A DNA stretch of 64,000 nucleotides from Helicoverpa zea (taxonomy: Eukaryota > Arthropoda > Insecta > Lepidoptera > Noctuidae): NCBI RefSeq assembly GCF_022581195.2, contig NC_061476.1, forward strand, positions 8,850,098-8,914,097. The letters run 5' to 3'. A program made the position numbers and the translations under genes. A model generated the notes under the pieces. That model did not search any database and was not told the origin of the DNA. It saw only the letters and a program-made list of their open reading frames with translations. This document shows, piece after piece, positions 1 to 12,700 of the stretch (the stretch's first letter is position 1; the number at the start of each line of letters is the position of its first letter).

Positions 1-117
1 GCCTTGATCATTTCATGATAAAAATGCATAGGAAAAAGTTCTCACCGTTTATTGCTATATTACATACCACAATTACCGACCATTATACCACCTTTCTTGC
101 ATTAACTAAATTAAAAA
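1..117. other. AT-rich flank, nothing recognised
   Basis: Short AT-rich stretch before the first repeat. It holds no ORF, repeat or signal that I can support. Confidence 0.6.
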
Positions 118-690
118 AACCGGCCAAGTGCGAGTCGGACTCGTGCACGAAGGGTTCCGTAAATTACAGTTAAATCAACCTATCTCAAAAACTATAAGAG
201 ATACTTTGATCAAACCAAAAATCGTTGAAAGAGTTAATTAGCATGCATCACCTCTATTTTTTTTTAGAATTTTATACCCCGTAGTTATAAAAATAGAGGG
301 GGGGGACATACTTTTTACGACTTTGAGAGCTGATATCTCAAAAACCGTTCACTTTAAGAAAAATGTTTTTTAGAAAACTTTATATCATTTTAAAAGACCT
401 TTCCATTGATACCCCACACGGGTATGTACATCGAAAAAAAAAATTTCATCCCTCAGTTACATGTATGGGGGGCCCCACCCCCAATTCTTTTTTTTACTAT
501 TTAGTGTCATATTTTTGTAGCGGTTCATACAACACATATTCCCATCAAATTTCATCACTGTAGTACTTATAGTTTCCGAGTAAATCGGCTGTGACAGACG
601 GACAGACGGACAGACGGACAGACGGACAGACGGACATGACGAAACTATAAGGGTTCCGTTTTTGCCATTTTGGCTACGGAACCCTAAAAA
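118..690 (+). repeat. Lepidopteran interspersed repeat (GGCCAAGTGCGAGTCGGACTC family), apparently full length
   Basis: The copy opens with AACCGGCCAAGTGCGAGTCG and closes with GGCTACGGAACCCTAAAAA, the two ends I recognise from a very common moth repeat. GGGTTCCGT near both ends pairs with the terminal ACGGAACCC, so the ends can fold together. Positions 593-636 are an octamer microsatellite, GACAGACG repeated about five and a half times, which is normal for the family. It has no coding capacity; the apparent start at 662 is repeat sequence running into the adjacent LINE. A short inverted G/C pair (GGGGGG near 301 and CCCCACCCCC near 475) lies inside. The superfamily is not certain. Confidence 0.75.
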
Positions 691-2917
691 CGCTCATATC
701 CCTAACAAAACTACCACTAAACTGGATTATGAACAGGCCTTGAAAGATCTACAACAACAACACTTAAATGAATTGCTCTTCTGTAATGATCCCAATTTAT
801 TAACTTCTCTTCTCATTAATAAACTAATCAACACCATAAAAAATAATACCACTATCCGAACGATACCTAATAATAAGCGTATAATAAAGCCTTGGATTAC
901 CACAGGAATTCTACGGTGCATAAGAAACCGTAATAAACTACAAAAAAAATCTAGACTAGACCCACACAATAACATATTAAAAATAACCTATACTAGATAC
1001 AGAAATTATTGTAATTATTTAATTAAAAAATTGAAGCGTAAATATGAAAGAGATTTACTCACTAATTCGATTTCGAATAGTAAATTGCTCTGGAAAAATA
1101 TTAAACATCTATCCTATACTAATAAAAGTAAAAATTATAACTCTGAAATGCTTAATATAAAAGTATCACCGCATGACTCAATAAATTTTATTAACAACCA
1201 TTTTGCAAATGTAGGTCAACAGTTAGCTCAAGCAGTCCAGCTTAATATATCTAATCCTAATAATCAACTGAATAACTTACCATCCCAAAAAAAACACCTT
1301 CGTTCTTCTAGACACTGATCTTGATGAAGTTGATAAAACATTGATGAGTCTTAAGTCTGACAGTGCCCCAGGTTGGGACAATATCCCCACAAAATTTATA
1401 AAATTTGCTAAATCTGAAATTGTTCCTATCATAACTCACCTGACTAATCTTTGTTTCCAAAAAGGTATTTTTCCGGAGTTACTAAAGCAATCCATTATCA
1501 TCCCAGTACACAAGGGGGGGGATAGAGACGATGTCAATAACTACCGACCTATATCTATTTTACCATGTATATCTAAAATCATCGAAAAATTAATAAACCT
1601 CAGATTAATACAATATCTAACCAAATTCAACATATTATCACATTCGCAATTCGGTTTCAGACAAAAAATATCTACAGAGGATGCAGTTACTGGATTAAGC
1701 TCCTTAGTAACTAGGCATCTTGACTCTGGGAATAAATGCTTGACTGTATTCTTGGACCTCAAGAAAGCATTTGACACCGTCTCTATTCCTGTCCTAGTGA
1801 AAAAACTGGAAAAGGCTGGAATAAGGGAAAATGCGCTCAACTTATTAAAAGACTATCTCTCACAGAGAAAACAAAAAGTTAGGATAGGAGAGGTTATCAG
1901 TGATCAAGCGGATGTATCTTTCGGCGTTCCACAGGGAAGCGTACTAGGCCCAACACTCTTCCTGGTGTACGTTAATGACCTCTGTAACATGAACATCAAT
2001 AACGCAAAGGTCTTCTCATACGCCGATGATACTGCGATAGTTTTCTCTGGTAACTCCTGGCAAGATGTGAAACAAAAAGCTGAGGTGGGCATGGCCCGTG
2101 TAGCTAACTGGCTTATCAACAACTTACTCACACTTAACACATCTAAAACAAACTACATATGTTTTAGTATAAGCAAAAATACACTTCCTAGTGAAGATTT
2201 TTACATAAAAGTTCATGTATGCGGTGATACCAATAATATACATTGTAACTGTTCGGTTATTAACCAGGTTACACAAACAAAGTATTTAGGCGTGATACTC
2301 GACCAACGTTTATCCTGGTACGCCCACCTTGATCAAGTCACAAATAGAATTAGGAGATTAAGCTGGATTTTTAAGACTCTCAGACATATCGCACCTAAAC
2401 AAATAAATACGAACAGTAATCGAATCCCGTCTAGAAACATATTGAATGAGATTTACGTAGCTCTAGTTCATTCGTTTTGACATATTGCATCCCAGTGTGG
2501 GGTGGCGCTGCAAAAACCAAATTCATCAATATTGAACGCGCCCAACGGGCCCTAATCAAAATAATGTATTTTAAAAGATTGAGATACCCTACTGAGACCC
2601 TGTATCAGATAAGTGATTTACTATCAGTACGTAAATTATACATTATACATATAATTCTAAAAATGCACAAAACCCTAAAATATGACTCAATCAAAACAAC
2701 TCGGAGAAGGAAAGATTTAATTGTTCAAATTCCCCATACAAAAACTGTATTTGCCGGGAGACAATACCTGAAGCGATCAGCTTTACTTTATAATAAAATT
2801 AATAATAAAATCAACGTGTACCCAAAAAAATACTGCGAATGTAAAAAATCTTTAACAAATTGGATAAAATTACTAAATTATGACGACACCGAGGCACTCT
2901 TGGAACACATTAAGTAA
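691..2917 (+). pseudogene. Jockey-type LINE ORF2 (reverse transcriptase), two one-base frame breaks
   Basis: Three consecutive frames carry one protein. 691-1318 holds the lysine-rich linker. 1341-2480 holds the reverse transcriptase fingers and palm, with APGWDN, the NNYRPIS motif, FLDLKKAFDTV, GVPQGSVLGP and the catalytic YADD at 2019-2030. 2477-2917 holds the C-terminal region beginning CIPVWGG. The first break is in a run of eight A (1287-1294), where one A too many shifts the frame. The second is in a run of four T (2475-2478), where one T is missing. No other stop or frameshift was seen, so the copy is either young or carries consensus errors at homopolymers. The endonuclease domain is absent, so it cannot be autonomous even if the frame were intact. 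It would have copied LINE RNA into DNA at nicked targets. Confidence 0.82.
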
Positions 2918-3002
2918 AATTTTTATGCTAATCAGGTTGTAACAATCACACAAATAATTCACACCTATATCTATAAACAGCTTATGCACAACATACTAAT
3001 AC

Positions 3003-3003
3003 T

Positions 3004-3034
<31 letters not shown>

Positions 3035-3066
3035 ACATACACACACCCACACACACACCCTCACAC

Positions 3067-3132
<66 letters not shown>

Positions 3133-3155
3133 ACACCCTCACCCACACATACACA
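3003..3155 (+). repeat. AC-rich microsatellite in the LINE 3' UTR
   Basis: About 150 bases of AC dinucleotide with occasional T or CC interruptions, lying between the ORF2 stop and the 3' stem-loop of the jockey-type LINE. Its place inside the element suggests it was carried by the LINE rather than being a host locus. Confidence 0.9.
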
Positions 3156-3208
3156 AATAAGATAAGGAAATCGTAGTTGTAATTAGTTTAGATTTGGTAT
3201 GGAAGAGC

Positions 3209-3251
3209 GGAGCTCCCCAACACAGGCATTACTTGCTTACAGGGGAGCTCC
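3209..3251 (+). other. 3' UTR stem-loop of the jockey-type LINE
   Basis: GGAGCTCCCC at 3209-3218 pairs perfectly with GGGGAGCTCC at 3242-3251, leaving a 23-base loop. It sits about 60 bases before the end of the LINE. LINE 3' structures are known to be recognised by the element's own reverse transcriptase, so this is a plausible recognition hairpin; the function is inferred. Confidence 0.6.
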
Positions 3252-3320
3252 AAACACAAAAATTAAGAATGTAAACTTTTTGAAGCAATAAACCATTTTG
3301 TATTTTTTGTATTTTTTGTA

Positions 3321-6162
3321 TATCTCTTTTAGCTTCTAATATGTGCTCTTACTTGACAGATTTTATATTCATGTCAAGAATGTTTAGGTAGGTACTATTT
3401 AATACTGACTTGCATTCGAGAATCATGCAAGTTAACAATGAGTTAGCTTTTATAATGTCGATTTGAAAAAAAAATGTCGCATAGGTACCTTAGGTAGGCT
3501 TTTAAGCAAGATACCAGACTCGTGCAAACGATACAGCACATTCTATTTTCCTCGAAGCTTCTCTATGCCTGTTAATTTATCTTTAATACAAGCATTATTT
3601 TGGACTTTCGATAAGCTGATCACAAGAATGAACAAGGATTGACTATGTGTTACGTAGACTTGATCATGGATTTAAAGTTTGCTACAGTCTATCTTGTGTT
3701 TCTTGATAAATGCGGATATACCTACTGACAGACACGACGTTAAAAGGAAAATTAAATTGAGCTATTTGTTCAAGTGTAGGACTAGACGTTACCTCGCCAT
3801 CTTTATTTGATTTGTGCAGACATCGGCAGACATGCATTGTTGGAACATCTGTGACCTCCGATATAATCTTGTTTGTATATTTCACCTTAAAGTTTACAGA
3901 GTCTACTTAAATGTTCAAAGTTACATTTAAGTTGACTCTTACCTACTTGATAATTTAAGTATTTTAAAGGTTACGTAATTTTGTTAATTCTATTTAAATT
4001 AATTAAGTACTCGCTATCATTTCCAACAGAATATATTTGTAAATCCCTGAGTAAATTGTAGAATTTCTAACGAAATGTAACAATTAGCAATAAAATGTTG
4101 CCAGCCCACAATAAACAATACACTAACTGTAATCGATCGTTTGACGTTTCGTATCTGTCAGACAGATGTCAGAGTGATATTGTTTCGTGATTAGTTTTGA
4201 CAGATGAACGATTTGTCTTGTAGGTAGCAACAATGGAAATTACAGCCACTATTGTTCTGCGTTTAGACGTTGAATCATAGCGGGCAATTATTAGCAGCGG
4301 TACCGAGACTTTATGTTGCTGTTTGAGAAAATTTATTTTTATAGGTGCGCAGTGGTGACGCATCGAACTGCTGAAGAGAAAATTTTAATATAGGTCACAA
4401 AACTAGTTTTAGAAGGTGCTCTTTGATTCGGTGTGATAAGCTGATGAAAGAAAATCTTTGAAGCTTAAATGAGTTTGTAGACAAATAGTTTTTTAGTTAT
4501 CTATCGTCATAAGCCATCAATTTGAGCGAATATAAACAGTAAAGTTAATTAAAGCAAAATAATTTTACAAAATATATTGAAATTATTACAAAGCTCTTTA
4601 AAGGATTCTCATTGTTTATAAAGCTATCGATTAACAACTTTTGTGTATTGTTAGTTGTGTATGAAAGTCAGCTAATTCTGTGCAAAGTCAAGGTTTGATG
4701 CTAATTCTTTTCGGTCTGGCGCATTCGGGCTAAGTTCATTGACTTATTGGCTAGATCGATAGGACTTAGTATCGGACTATCGGACAAACAAAGCTGGTTA
4801 TTAGGGTACCGTAAACTAAAATTAGATACATCAATAATACATATTGAAAAATACTGCAGCAACATAGGCATAGCTAGCTAAATACTACTACTAATATAAG
4901 CACAAATGTACTGCACTTAAGAACAGAATGATCTTAAAACTGTATGGTCGCTGTATTCTCTCTAAATAAGCTGATTGTTCTACAAATATAGATGCGGAAC
5001 CTTCTAGCTCAACTGAGGTTTTTTAGCGTTATCCAATAGGGAAGTGGACCACCCACTGAACGGTCATGGCTTTTGTTGTCTATTTATGGTGGAAACGGAT
5101 CTGAATCGATACTGCGTGCTGTTGCAGACTTAGGCAGAAATAATAGCCGGCTTAGGAACTTGGGACTGCGAATTCACAAATTGGTATGTATCGGCTAGGT
5201 ATTGGGCTTACTGTTACTTAGTGCACTAGTAGCCTACGTAGCTTTAAAACAGTGATCCATTTTTAACAGGTTTCGTTTTAAGTTTTCATTGTTTTTATAT
5301 ATTTCCTCATGTACGCAAGTGGACACTAAGAATTTAAATTGGTTTTCTCATTGAGCCAAAGCTCACAAAGGAGAGCTTTCGAAATATCTTTCACGTATAT
5401 ACGCGAGCTTAAGGTTATCGAAAGTTAAGATCAGATGGGAAAACATTACAGGAATGGTTATAAGAAAATAAACTGGATCCTTTTCTCTGAAAGCTTATAA
5501 TAATTTTCAATTTCATTCCTGTTAAAATAACAACAATTTCCATCTACAAATGACACAGCAAAACATGCAATCCATAATTAAAATCACAGGGAGCGACGCC
5601 ATGACACTTTTTATAGTGTTGTCACACGAAAAAATAACAATGTCCGCTGTCCGAATTATTAACACGGAGTTGTGTCACTTTTGTGTCATATTATGTCGTA
5701 TAAAATATCACAAGAGACCTTTATCTCTGAGTAATTTGGCTTGTTTCCTTATGATGAATCAATTTTTATATTCTGCTTGTACTGAACGCTATAATTTAAG
5801 TGACAGATGAAATGGGCAACAATTTTCCCTTGAATTAAAATTTTCCTGAAAAATTACTAATGACGGGGCTATTGTCATCGTTTTAAATGTGTAGGCTCTT
5901 GTTTTCGCAGAATAAATGTATCAGCATTAAATAATGTGCCTATTTGAGCCCCTCCCTGTTTCTCCATGGTACGCAGAATTCATTAAAATTGTACTTTATA
6001 ACAAGTGCTTTACATGGATCAAATATAATAACATATGAAGCATTATTTATGAAAATATTTAGTACAAAGCCAATTTCATGTTTATTTTTGAATCATTTGA
6101 ATGGAACTACATACACTATCATTAATTAATAATTGAGTATATGTGCCATTAAAAGCTTAAAT
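3321..6162. other. Intergenic or intronic DNA, nothing recognised
   Basis: About 2.8 kb of AT-rich unique-looking sequence. Short ORFs occur (for example at 5550-5810) but none has recognisable motifs, an extended coding pattern or splice context. Confidence 0.5.
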
Positions 6163-6661
6163 TAGACATGGGTAGTTCACGAACGATTGAAGGAAATGGA
6201 CTACTTCACTTCCGAAAATAAACGTATCATTCCTTCACTACTCCTTCGAATGTGTCTCTACTTCACTAGTTCAGGATCACTAGTTCAGGATCCTTCCATA
6301 GATCGGATCGGCTATATATTTCGATTTTTAAATACGCCAACCTAAACTAAAATATATCTAAATTAGTTTAAAGCTACATAATTTTCTGTTTATTAATATT
6401 TTCACGGTTGATAGTCCTAAGCCTGTATAAAGTATGAAGGAAAATCGAGATATCGAGATAAAAAATGAAGTGATTCATTCGTCGTTATGAATCCCTCACA
6501 CTACAGATTGACTCGTTTTGATTTACTGAACTAAATGAGTAGACTACGATTATGATTTGGTGAACTAAATGAAGTACTGAAGTAAATGAGTGGACTACTT
6601 CGTTGAGCGAAAAGAACTACTTCATTCATTTCTTTTCAATGACACATTTTGCGCATGTCTA
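6163..6661. mobile_element. Non-autonomous hAT-like DNA element (MITE), 499 bp
   Basis: The ends are short inverted repeats: TAGACATGGG on the left and, read from the right end inward, TAGACATGCG. Immediately outside lie GCTTAAAT (6155-6162) and GCTTAAAC (6662-6669), an 8-bp duplication with one mismatch, which is the length typical of hAT transposons. There is no transposase ORF inside. A direct repeat of CACTAGTTCAGGAT lies near 6264-6291, and CTACTTCA-type motifs recur in both orientations. The superfamily rests only on the duplication length and the end sequence. Confidence 0.6.
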
Positions 6662-6669
6662 GCTTAAAC

Positions 6670-8358
6670 TAAGTTTATTTAATTTTGCAACATGTTACGC
6701 GTAGTTCGGGAATCAGGCATGAATTCGATGGTTTCATGGCAATAAACATACTTACGTTGGTAAAACTTTTAAACTGACATAATAATATGTTTTATTGATC
6801 GCTTAATGGTACCATTCTGAAACGAGTTGTTTTATAAAAGTTTTTAATTAATAGTTCACATAATGAACGCGTTCCCGGTAGTAAGATGTACCTACAAAGG
6901 TACATTTTTTTTGCAATTATTTTCCATTCTGTATTTGATGAAGAAGCATAAGCAGTTTTTTGGTATTATCGATAATTAAATAATGCTACATCATTGATTC
7001 TTATAGTGCAACTGAGTTCAAATTTCAATAAATGCTAGAAAATAGCCGTTGCGATGAAGATAAACGATGAACAAGAGCTGTGAAGTTCTACTAAATTCCA
7101 TTAATTACAATATTACAAGAAGTTTACCACTGCGGTGGTAACGTGTTCAACAACTAATCATCTAGATGACTTATTTTTTTTTTTTTTTTTTAATATATTT
7201 TAAGTCTGGGTTAATGGAGTCTAAAATAACCCTAATATCTGGTCTGGAATGCCTGGCCCGAAACCTTCCTACCTAAGTACTTAGCTGTATAAAAAGATGA
7301 ATTAATTTATCAGATTAGTTTAGCTACTTTATACTACCGGACTGCCAAAATTACAAACACATTAACGTGGAAGCAACTCATTAGCGAAAAGCATTTCCCG
7401 CCATTTCGCGTTTGGCGTGTCGGCCATAATGATTTTACAAAATTAATGAATCGTTACACGATGCCATCAGATATAATCATTTGATGTTTTTGCCTTAAAT
7501 AAAATCAATAGTTATGCATTGTTCTGGTTACAATTATTTAACCGCAAATCTGTTTAAAATTGTTGAAAGGTTTTTTGTTGCGTATATTTTACCTGGCAAC
7601 AATGCTATTGGATTGTCACATGGACGGATAACATTGCTGCATTCATTTTGTGGGACACGTTTTCATCTAGTAACTAATTGATAGATGGCTTGCCCCACTG
7701 CGTTTCTCGTGTTCTGACATTCCACATCCATGTACCTATCCTACTTTGAAAGCTCAAGCTGAAGTCCTGTAATAGACAATCCCGAAATTATAGGTATGTA
7801 CACTGGCAATGAAAATATTCAAGGTCAAATCATTCTGTAATCATTCAGAAGGCAGGTTATCAACCTCATTGTTAGATGACTGCAATAATAGCGCACATTT
7901 ATCTCTTATCTCATCATTAGTTTATATACGGTGTATAAGAATATGATTTTGCTTGCTTTGTTGACTGCGTCACGTGTCAACTTATCTCTTAAAACTCCGA
8001 TATTTAAAGTAAGGATATAAGGTGATTTATAAAAACACTTCCAACGAATTCTCTGCCCTTTTCACTTGATTCCTAGATCTATTTTATTCTCCAAGTTTCA
8101 CTCATCACCAAACCTAATTTGTTTCGAAGTAGGTAAAGGTTTTAGGTCGTTAGATGGCGGAAAGAGATGCTAACCTATGATCATGCTCCAACTAGATTCA
8201 AGTCTATAACCTAAAGAACCCTGACAAATTGTGTTGCTAGTTTTACATGCATTGTAACTAGAAGTTTTCCCGAGCCGGTCCTAAATCTCGCTTCGATTAA
8301 CTACGGTTCCCGCGTCTTTTGCTGCGGTTAAATGTTAGATAGGCTAGGTATCTTTAAA
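6670..8358. other. AT-rich DNA with a poly(T) run, nothing recognised
   Basis: Featureless apart from a run of about 18 T near 7171-7190, which could mark the tail of an old minus-strand retroelement. No gene is supported. Confidence 0.45.
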
Positions 8359-8750
8359 AACCGGCCAAGTGTGACGGGGACTAGCTCTTGAAGAGATTCG
8401 TACCATCTGTCGAAACAAAGACAATTATGTCATAGGTATGCAATCATAGTATTCAATGGAGAACGTAAGTTTGCCATAAAACGCGAAATGACATGTTACT
8501 TGAATCATTTGACGATTACAAGGCCTAACAGCGACGCTCCTACTCGACAGTAAAACAGTTTTATTATTTCCACAAACGAGTAAATACGCCGTAATCAAGA
8601 ACAAATTATTCCTGCTCACGTAGAATCGAGTCGAATAAGGAATGCGACGCATATATTATCGTGTACCTACCTACCTACAGTGCAACGCGTGCAGTGTGTA
8701 GGGCTGACAGACTAAAGAAAAGTATCCTTAACTTTTATTTACGGAACCTA
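8359..8750 (+). repeat. Degenerate copy of the GGCCAAGTG moth repeat
   Basis: AAACCGGCCAAGTG at about 8357-8370 matches the start of the family seen at 118, and TTACGGAACCTATT near 8738-8751 resembles its end. The sequence between has diverged heavily and lacks the octamer microsatellite. A 75-codon minus-strand ORF inside it looks fortuitous. The right boundary is approximate. Confidence 0.4.
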
Positions 8751-9883
8751 TTATAAGAAACCTTTTTGACACACACGGATCGTGGTACGGGCATGATTTT
8801 GGGACGAGCTTTCAGCCATATTGGCTTGCTATGTATTAGTAAACTTTGTGTTCAAAGATAAACAGAAGTCTCATTAAACATGTCAAAATCTTACACTAAT
8901 TTAGCGGTGCCGCAGTATTGTAAAAATACTCGTCTTCGCAAAGGAAGGGAATGAATACTTTTTCGTCGGTATTGACAGCCCTAACCGCAAGTGACATTCC
9001 TTCGGTATCAGATGTCGTGATAGCCTAGTTTGAGGCGCCCCACTTTACACACCTCGCTTTTATGTAGATCTGTACCTACAAGGAGAATGTTGACTTCACT
9101 AGACACCTGAAAGGCGAATACAGGGTAAAGATACTTGCCACTAAGTGTGATAGATTCCTAATTAAGAACCACTTCATCATCAGCGTAGAGCTTTCTTTCC
9201 AATATAGCAAGATCCGGCTGCAGATGTGTTTGATACAGAGCAACTGCTTCTCTGATCTCCTCCTATCCGGTGTTGTCCTGGTAATAGTGTTGAGGAGGTC
9301 ATGTACCAATAACAATTGGTAGGACTGGTCGACAGTTTATCGCTTTTGACTAGTAAAAAGATTGGAAATACTATTGGAAACAAAAATCTTTATCCATTTA
9401 ATCGTCAACAAACTAACAAAGCTTTGTTCTAACGCTCGAATGACAACTGTTCTCTCCATATAAAACGGCAGTACGAACTCGAAAGCCGGTAGCAAATTGT
9501 CAATAATCCCATTTAAGGTGCGACATGGAAGTCCAATCGACCGTCCACACGACCCACTGTGCCAGCTTACGGCATTTCACATAGCTATGTAATATACTAG
9601 GAAAACAAACAAAGTATCGGATTGAATAGGAATAGTTGGCGACTACCACAAACCGGCTGTATTATCCGTAACCTATTGTAAAGTAATCGGTGTCCAGGTA
9701 AATGAAGTCATGAATGTGATTAGATTGAAACTTAGGCACTCTCTTTTTTCTGTACTCCTAAAAATCTTTCAAAACTTACTACGCATCGTAGAAAACTTGA
9801 AAGTGACTCTATGCACTGTGCGCTTCAATATTTAAGCTCCAACATCGAATGCGTTTGTAATTGTACGCACTTCTACTTGGAGT
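8751..9883. other. Unique-looking DNA before the R1-clade insertion, nothing recognised
   Basis: AT-rich, with no supported gene. Its last bases lead directly into the target duplication of the R1-clade LINE at 9884-9892. Confidence 0.5.
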
Positions 9884-9892
9884 AGATAAGAA

Positions 9893-12422
9893 CGCTGCTG
9901 CTCGACATTCGAATGCCCAAAAGTTTCCACGATGGGCACAAAAGCAGCTTGATAGGGAATTACTGGAAGAGGCCGCCATTGTTCAGGCGTGGCTATTGCC
10001 ACCAACACGCTCAGAAGCGGCCGACGTCAACGTCGGGGCCCATCGTTTCCGGAGCGCCATGACGGCGATCTGTGATGCGGCCATGCCTCGTGTGCGCCGG
10101 CGACCTTCTAAGAAGGAGGTCTACTGGTGGTCTCAGGAAATGGCGGGCCTCCGGCAGGCCTGTATTCATGCGCGGAGGTGCTACTCTAGCGTCCGCAGGC
10201 GACGCCAGCGCAGCGACAGCCTTAACATCTTAGAGGCTGAGCTTTATGAGACGTATCAGGCTGCACGAGAAACTCTGCGGGTGGCGATAATCCGGGCGAA
10301 AGACCAAAGCAGAAGCGAGATGCTGGATGGCCTTAACCGCGATCCCTGGGGACGCCCGTATCTCTCAGCAAGGAACAAACTTCGTACTCAGGGCCCCCCA
10401 CTTACGGAGGCCCTCGAACCTCAGTTCCTTAGCCAAGTAGTGGAAGCCCTATTTCCCAATCGGGCAGAACATGTACCTCCAGTTATGGCTCCACCTGAGG
10501 AGGAACAGCACGATGAAGAGGAGATCCTGCCAATCACTGAGGCGGAGATGAATACTGTGATTTTGAAGGCGCGCTCCAAGAATAAAGCTCCCGGCCCGGA
10601 TGGCGTACCCTCCAAGGTACTAGCCATGGCACTAAGCGATGCGATGAAGGATCAGCTGAAGGAACTGTTCGACGCGTGTTTAACGTCGAGACAGTTCCCT
10701 GAGCCTTGGAAGGAAGGACGCTTAGTGCTTCTGCAAAAGCCGGGTCGGCCGCCAGATTCACCTTCGGCTTACAGACCCATTGTCCTGTTAGACGAAGCGG
10801 GTAAGATGCTGGAGGGGATTCTGGCCAGCCGCATAACTCGACACCTTAATACGACCGGCCCCAACCTGTCGGATGCCCAGTATGGCTTTCGGGCCGAACG
10901 ATCGACTGTGGATGCCATATTGCGCTTGAAAGCAGAGGCGAGGGAAGCGGTCGCCGGAGGGAACGTGCTGTTGGCGGTGTCACTGGACATCGCCAATGCA
11001 TTTAACAGTCTGCCATTCAGCTGCATAGGTGAAGCGCTCCAATTCCACGGAGTGCCTACATACCTGAGGCAGCTAGTGGCAGACTACCTGAGAGGACGGA
11101 GCGTCTGCTACCAGGGACGCGACGGGCGCATGGTACGGTGCTCTGTTACGTGCGGTGTTCCGCAGGGGTCAGTCCTGGGACCACTCCTGTGGAACATCGG
11201 ATACGATTGGGCCCTGCGTGGCGGCTTTACCGCCGGGCAGGGTGCAATTTGCTATGCAGATGACACCCTCGTTACCGCTCGGGGTGAGACTTTTGACGAA
11301 GCAGCTCAATCGGCAATCCAGTGCGTGTCCCTGGTCATCAGCCGTATTGAAGCGCTCGGACTGCGCGTTGCTCTGGAGAAGACGGAGGCCCTAGTATTTC
11401 ATGGACCCCGGCGTCGTCCACCTGCCGGGGCCCACCTTGCCCTTGGGACTACGAGGGTAAGAGTTCAAACCAAGATGAAATACTTGGGCCTGGTAATAGA
11501 TCGATTGTGGAACTTCCGCGAGCACTTCTTGCAGCTTCAGCCAAAGCTAATCAATGCTGCGTCCTCCCTTGGTCGATTGTTGCCGAACTCGGGCGGACCA
11601 AGCGCGATATGTCGGCGGCTATACACGGGGGTGGTTAGGTCGATGGCGCTCTATGGAGCACCGGTGTGGGCAGATTCTTTGAGGAGTCCCTCAAATAGGG
11701 CTTTACTGCGTAAGCCACAGAGGATCATGGCGAACAGAGTCATCCGCGGATATAAGACCGTTTCTGCGGAGGCCGCATGCGCCCTGGCTGGAACCCCCCC
11801 GTGGGATGTAGAGGCACAAGTGCTCGCGGAGATTTATTTCCGGAGAGCTAATGCTCGCTCGAGCGGCGACCGTCCTCCGCCCGAGATTGTGAAAAGATGG
11901 CGCGAGCAGGCACAGGAGGATGTCCTATCCGAGTGGAAAGATAGACTGGCGGCGCCTACTGCTGGTCATTGGACTGCGGCGGCAATAGGGCCAATTCTCG
12001 AAGAGTGGGTGGGAAGAAGGCACGGAGTGCTGTCCTTCCGTATCACCCAAATTTTGACCAACCATGGTTGCTTCGGCTACTACCTGCATAAGGTGGCTAG
12101 ACGGGAACCTACCCCCGTGTGCCACCAGTGCGGTAGTAGCCCAGATACAGCGCAGCACACAATTGAGCTGTGTCCCGCCTGGGACGAGCAGCGCAATGCG
12201 TTGGCGGCAAATACCGGACAGGACTTCTCGCTGCCGAATTTGGTGAGGGTGATGATCGGCAGCGAGGCCGGCTGGAAAGCCATAGATACCTTCTGCGAAC
12301 AAGTAATATCGCAGAAGGAGGCGGCGGAGCGGGTCCGTGAGGCAGACGCTCATGCGGACCCAATTCGTCGCCGGAGGGTGGGCAGGCGTCGGACGCGTTA
12401 CGCCGCCCAGATGCCGCCCTAG
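9893..12422 (+). CDS. R1-clade LINE ORF2, reverse transcriptase with C-terminal zinc finger, 5'-truncated
   Basis: One uninterrupted frame of about 840 codons runs from the truncation point to the stop at 12420-12422. The few codons before 9893 are host sequence read through by chance. Numbering is from 9861. Reverse transcriptase motifs run from about residue 230 to 520: NKAPGPDGVPS, SAYRPIVLLDEAGKMLE, AQYGFRAERSTVDA, SLDIANAFNSL, GVPQGSVLGPLLW and the catalytic YADD at 465-468. A Cys-X2-Cys-X8-His-X4-Cys finger at 754-771, with DTAQH inside it, is typical of R1-clade C termini. The last 60 residues are very Arg-rich. The endonuclease domain is lost. Without it and its own promoter the copy is dead on arrival, but the open frame argues for recent insertion. 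Confidence 0.85.
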
Positions 12423-12700
12423 CAGCAGCCAGTGGGTAGCAGACCGGGGAACTCCTGCTACCTGCATTGCACGAGCTGCTGCTGAGATGGTTCGCCAGTA
12501 GATGGAGGCGACCAGCCACTGCCGAGAGGTCACGAAAGTCGTCTTTGGTCCTCGTGGCCCCTCTCTAAAAGGCAGAAGACGGCACAAACGCTGAGGTTTT
12601 TAGTGGGTGCAAGCCCCACATAACCTCACCGTCTCCCCGGGCGGTGTGTGTATGCGTCAGGCATTTTCCTCAGCTGAAACAAAAAAAAAAAAAAAAAAAA
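9893..12700 (+). mobile_element. 5'-truncated R1-clade non-LTR retrotransposon with poly(A) and 9-bp target duplication
   Basis: AGATAAGAA occurs at 9884-9892 and again at 12701-12709, directly after a run of 20 A (12681-12700), so both ends of the insertion are defined. Inside are the 3' two-thirds of ORF2, a 258-bp 3' UTR and the tail. The UTR contains a small hairpin, GTGGG(T)GCAAGC(C)CCAC near 12604-12620, and a GC-rich stretch CCGTCTCCCCGGGCGG near 12629-12644. GC content is clearly higher than the surrounding DNA. The upstream endonuclease domain and 5' UTR are missing. The flanks do not look like rDNA or telomeric repeats, so this is not an R1- or TRAS/SART-type site-specific insertion. 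Confidence 0.9.

Larger units (their letters stand above)
691..3320 (+). mobile_element. 5'-truncated jockey-type non-LTR retrotransposon (LINE)
   Basis: The copy starts abruptly downstream of where an endonuclease domain would lie. It contains the rest of ORF2 (linker, reverse transcriptase, C-terminal region), a 3' UTR with a long AC microsatellite, and a 10-bp stem-loop at 3209-3251. It ends in a T-rich reiteration of TTTTTTGTA at about 3295-3320 rather than a plain poly(A). Truncation at the 5' end is the usual result of target-primed reverse transcription. The 5' boundary coincides exactly with the A-rich end of the preceding repeat at 690. I could not identify a clear target-site duplication. 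A related but more decayed copy lies at 29990-30760. Confidence 0.8.

Noticed and set aside
1541..1840. 99-codon minus-strand ORF
   Set aside because: Shadow of the LINE reverse transcriptase on the plus strand.
9180..9383. Overlapping minus-strand ORFs near 9076-9383
   Set aside because: Two different frames overlap with no motif or splice context; likely chance.
11925..12587. 220-codon minus-strand ORF across the end of the R1-clade LINE
   Set aside because: Antisense shadow of a GC-rich coding sequence and 3' UTR; no domain.
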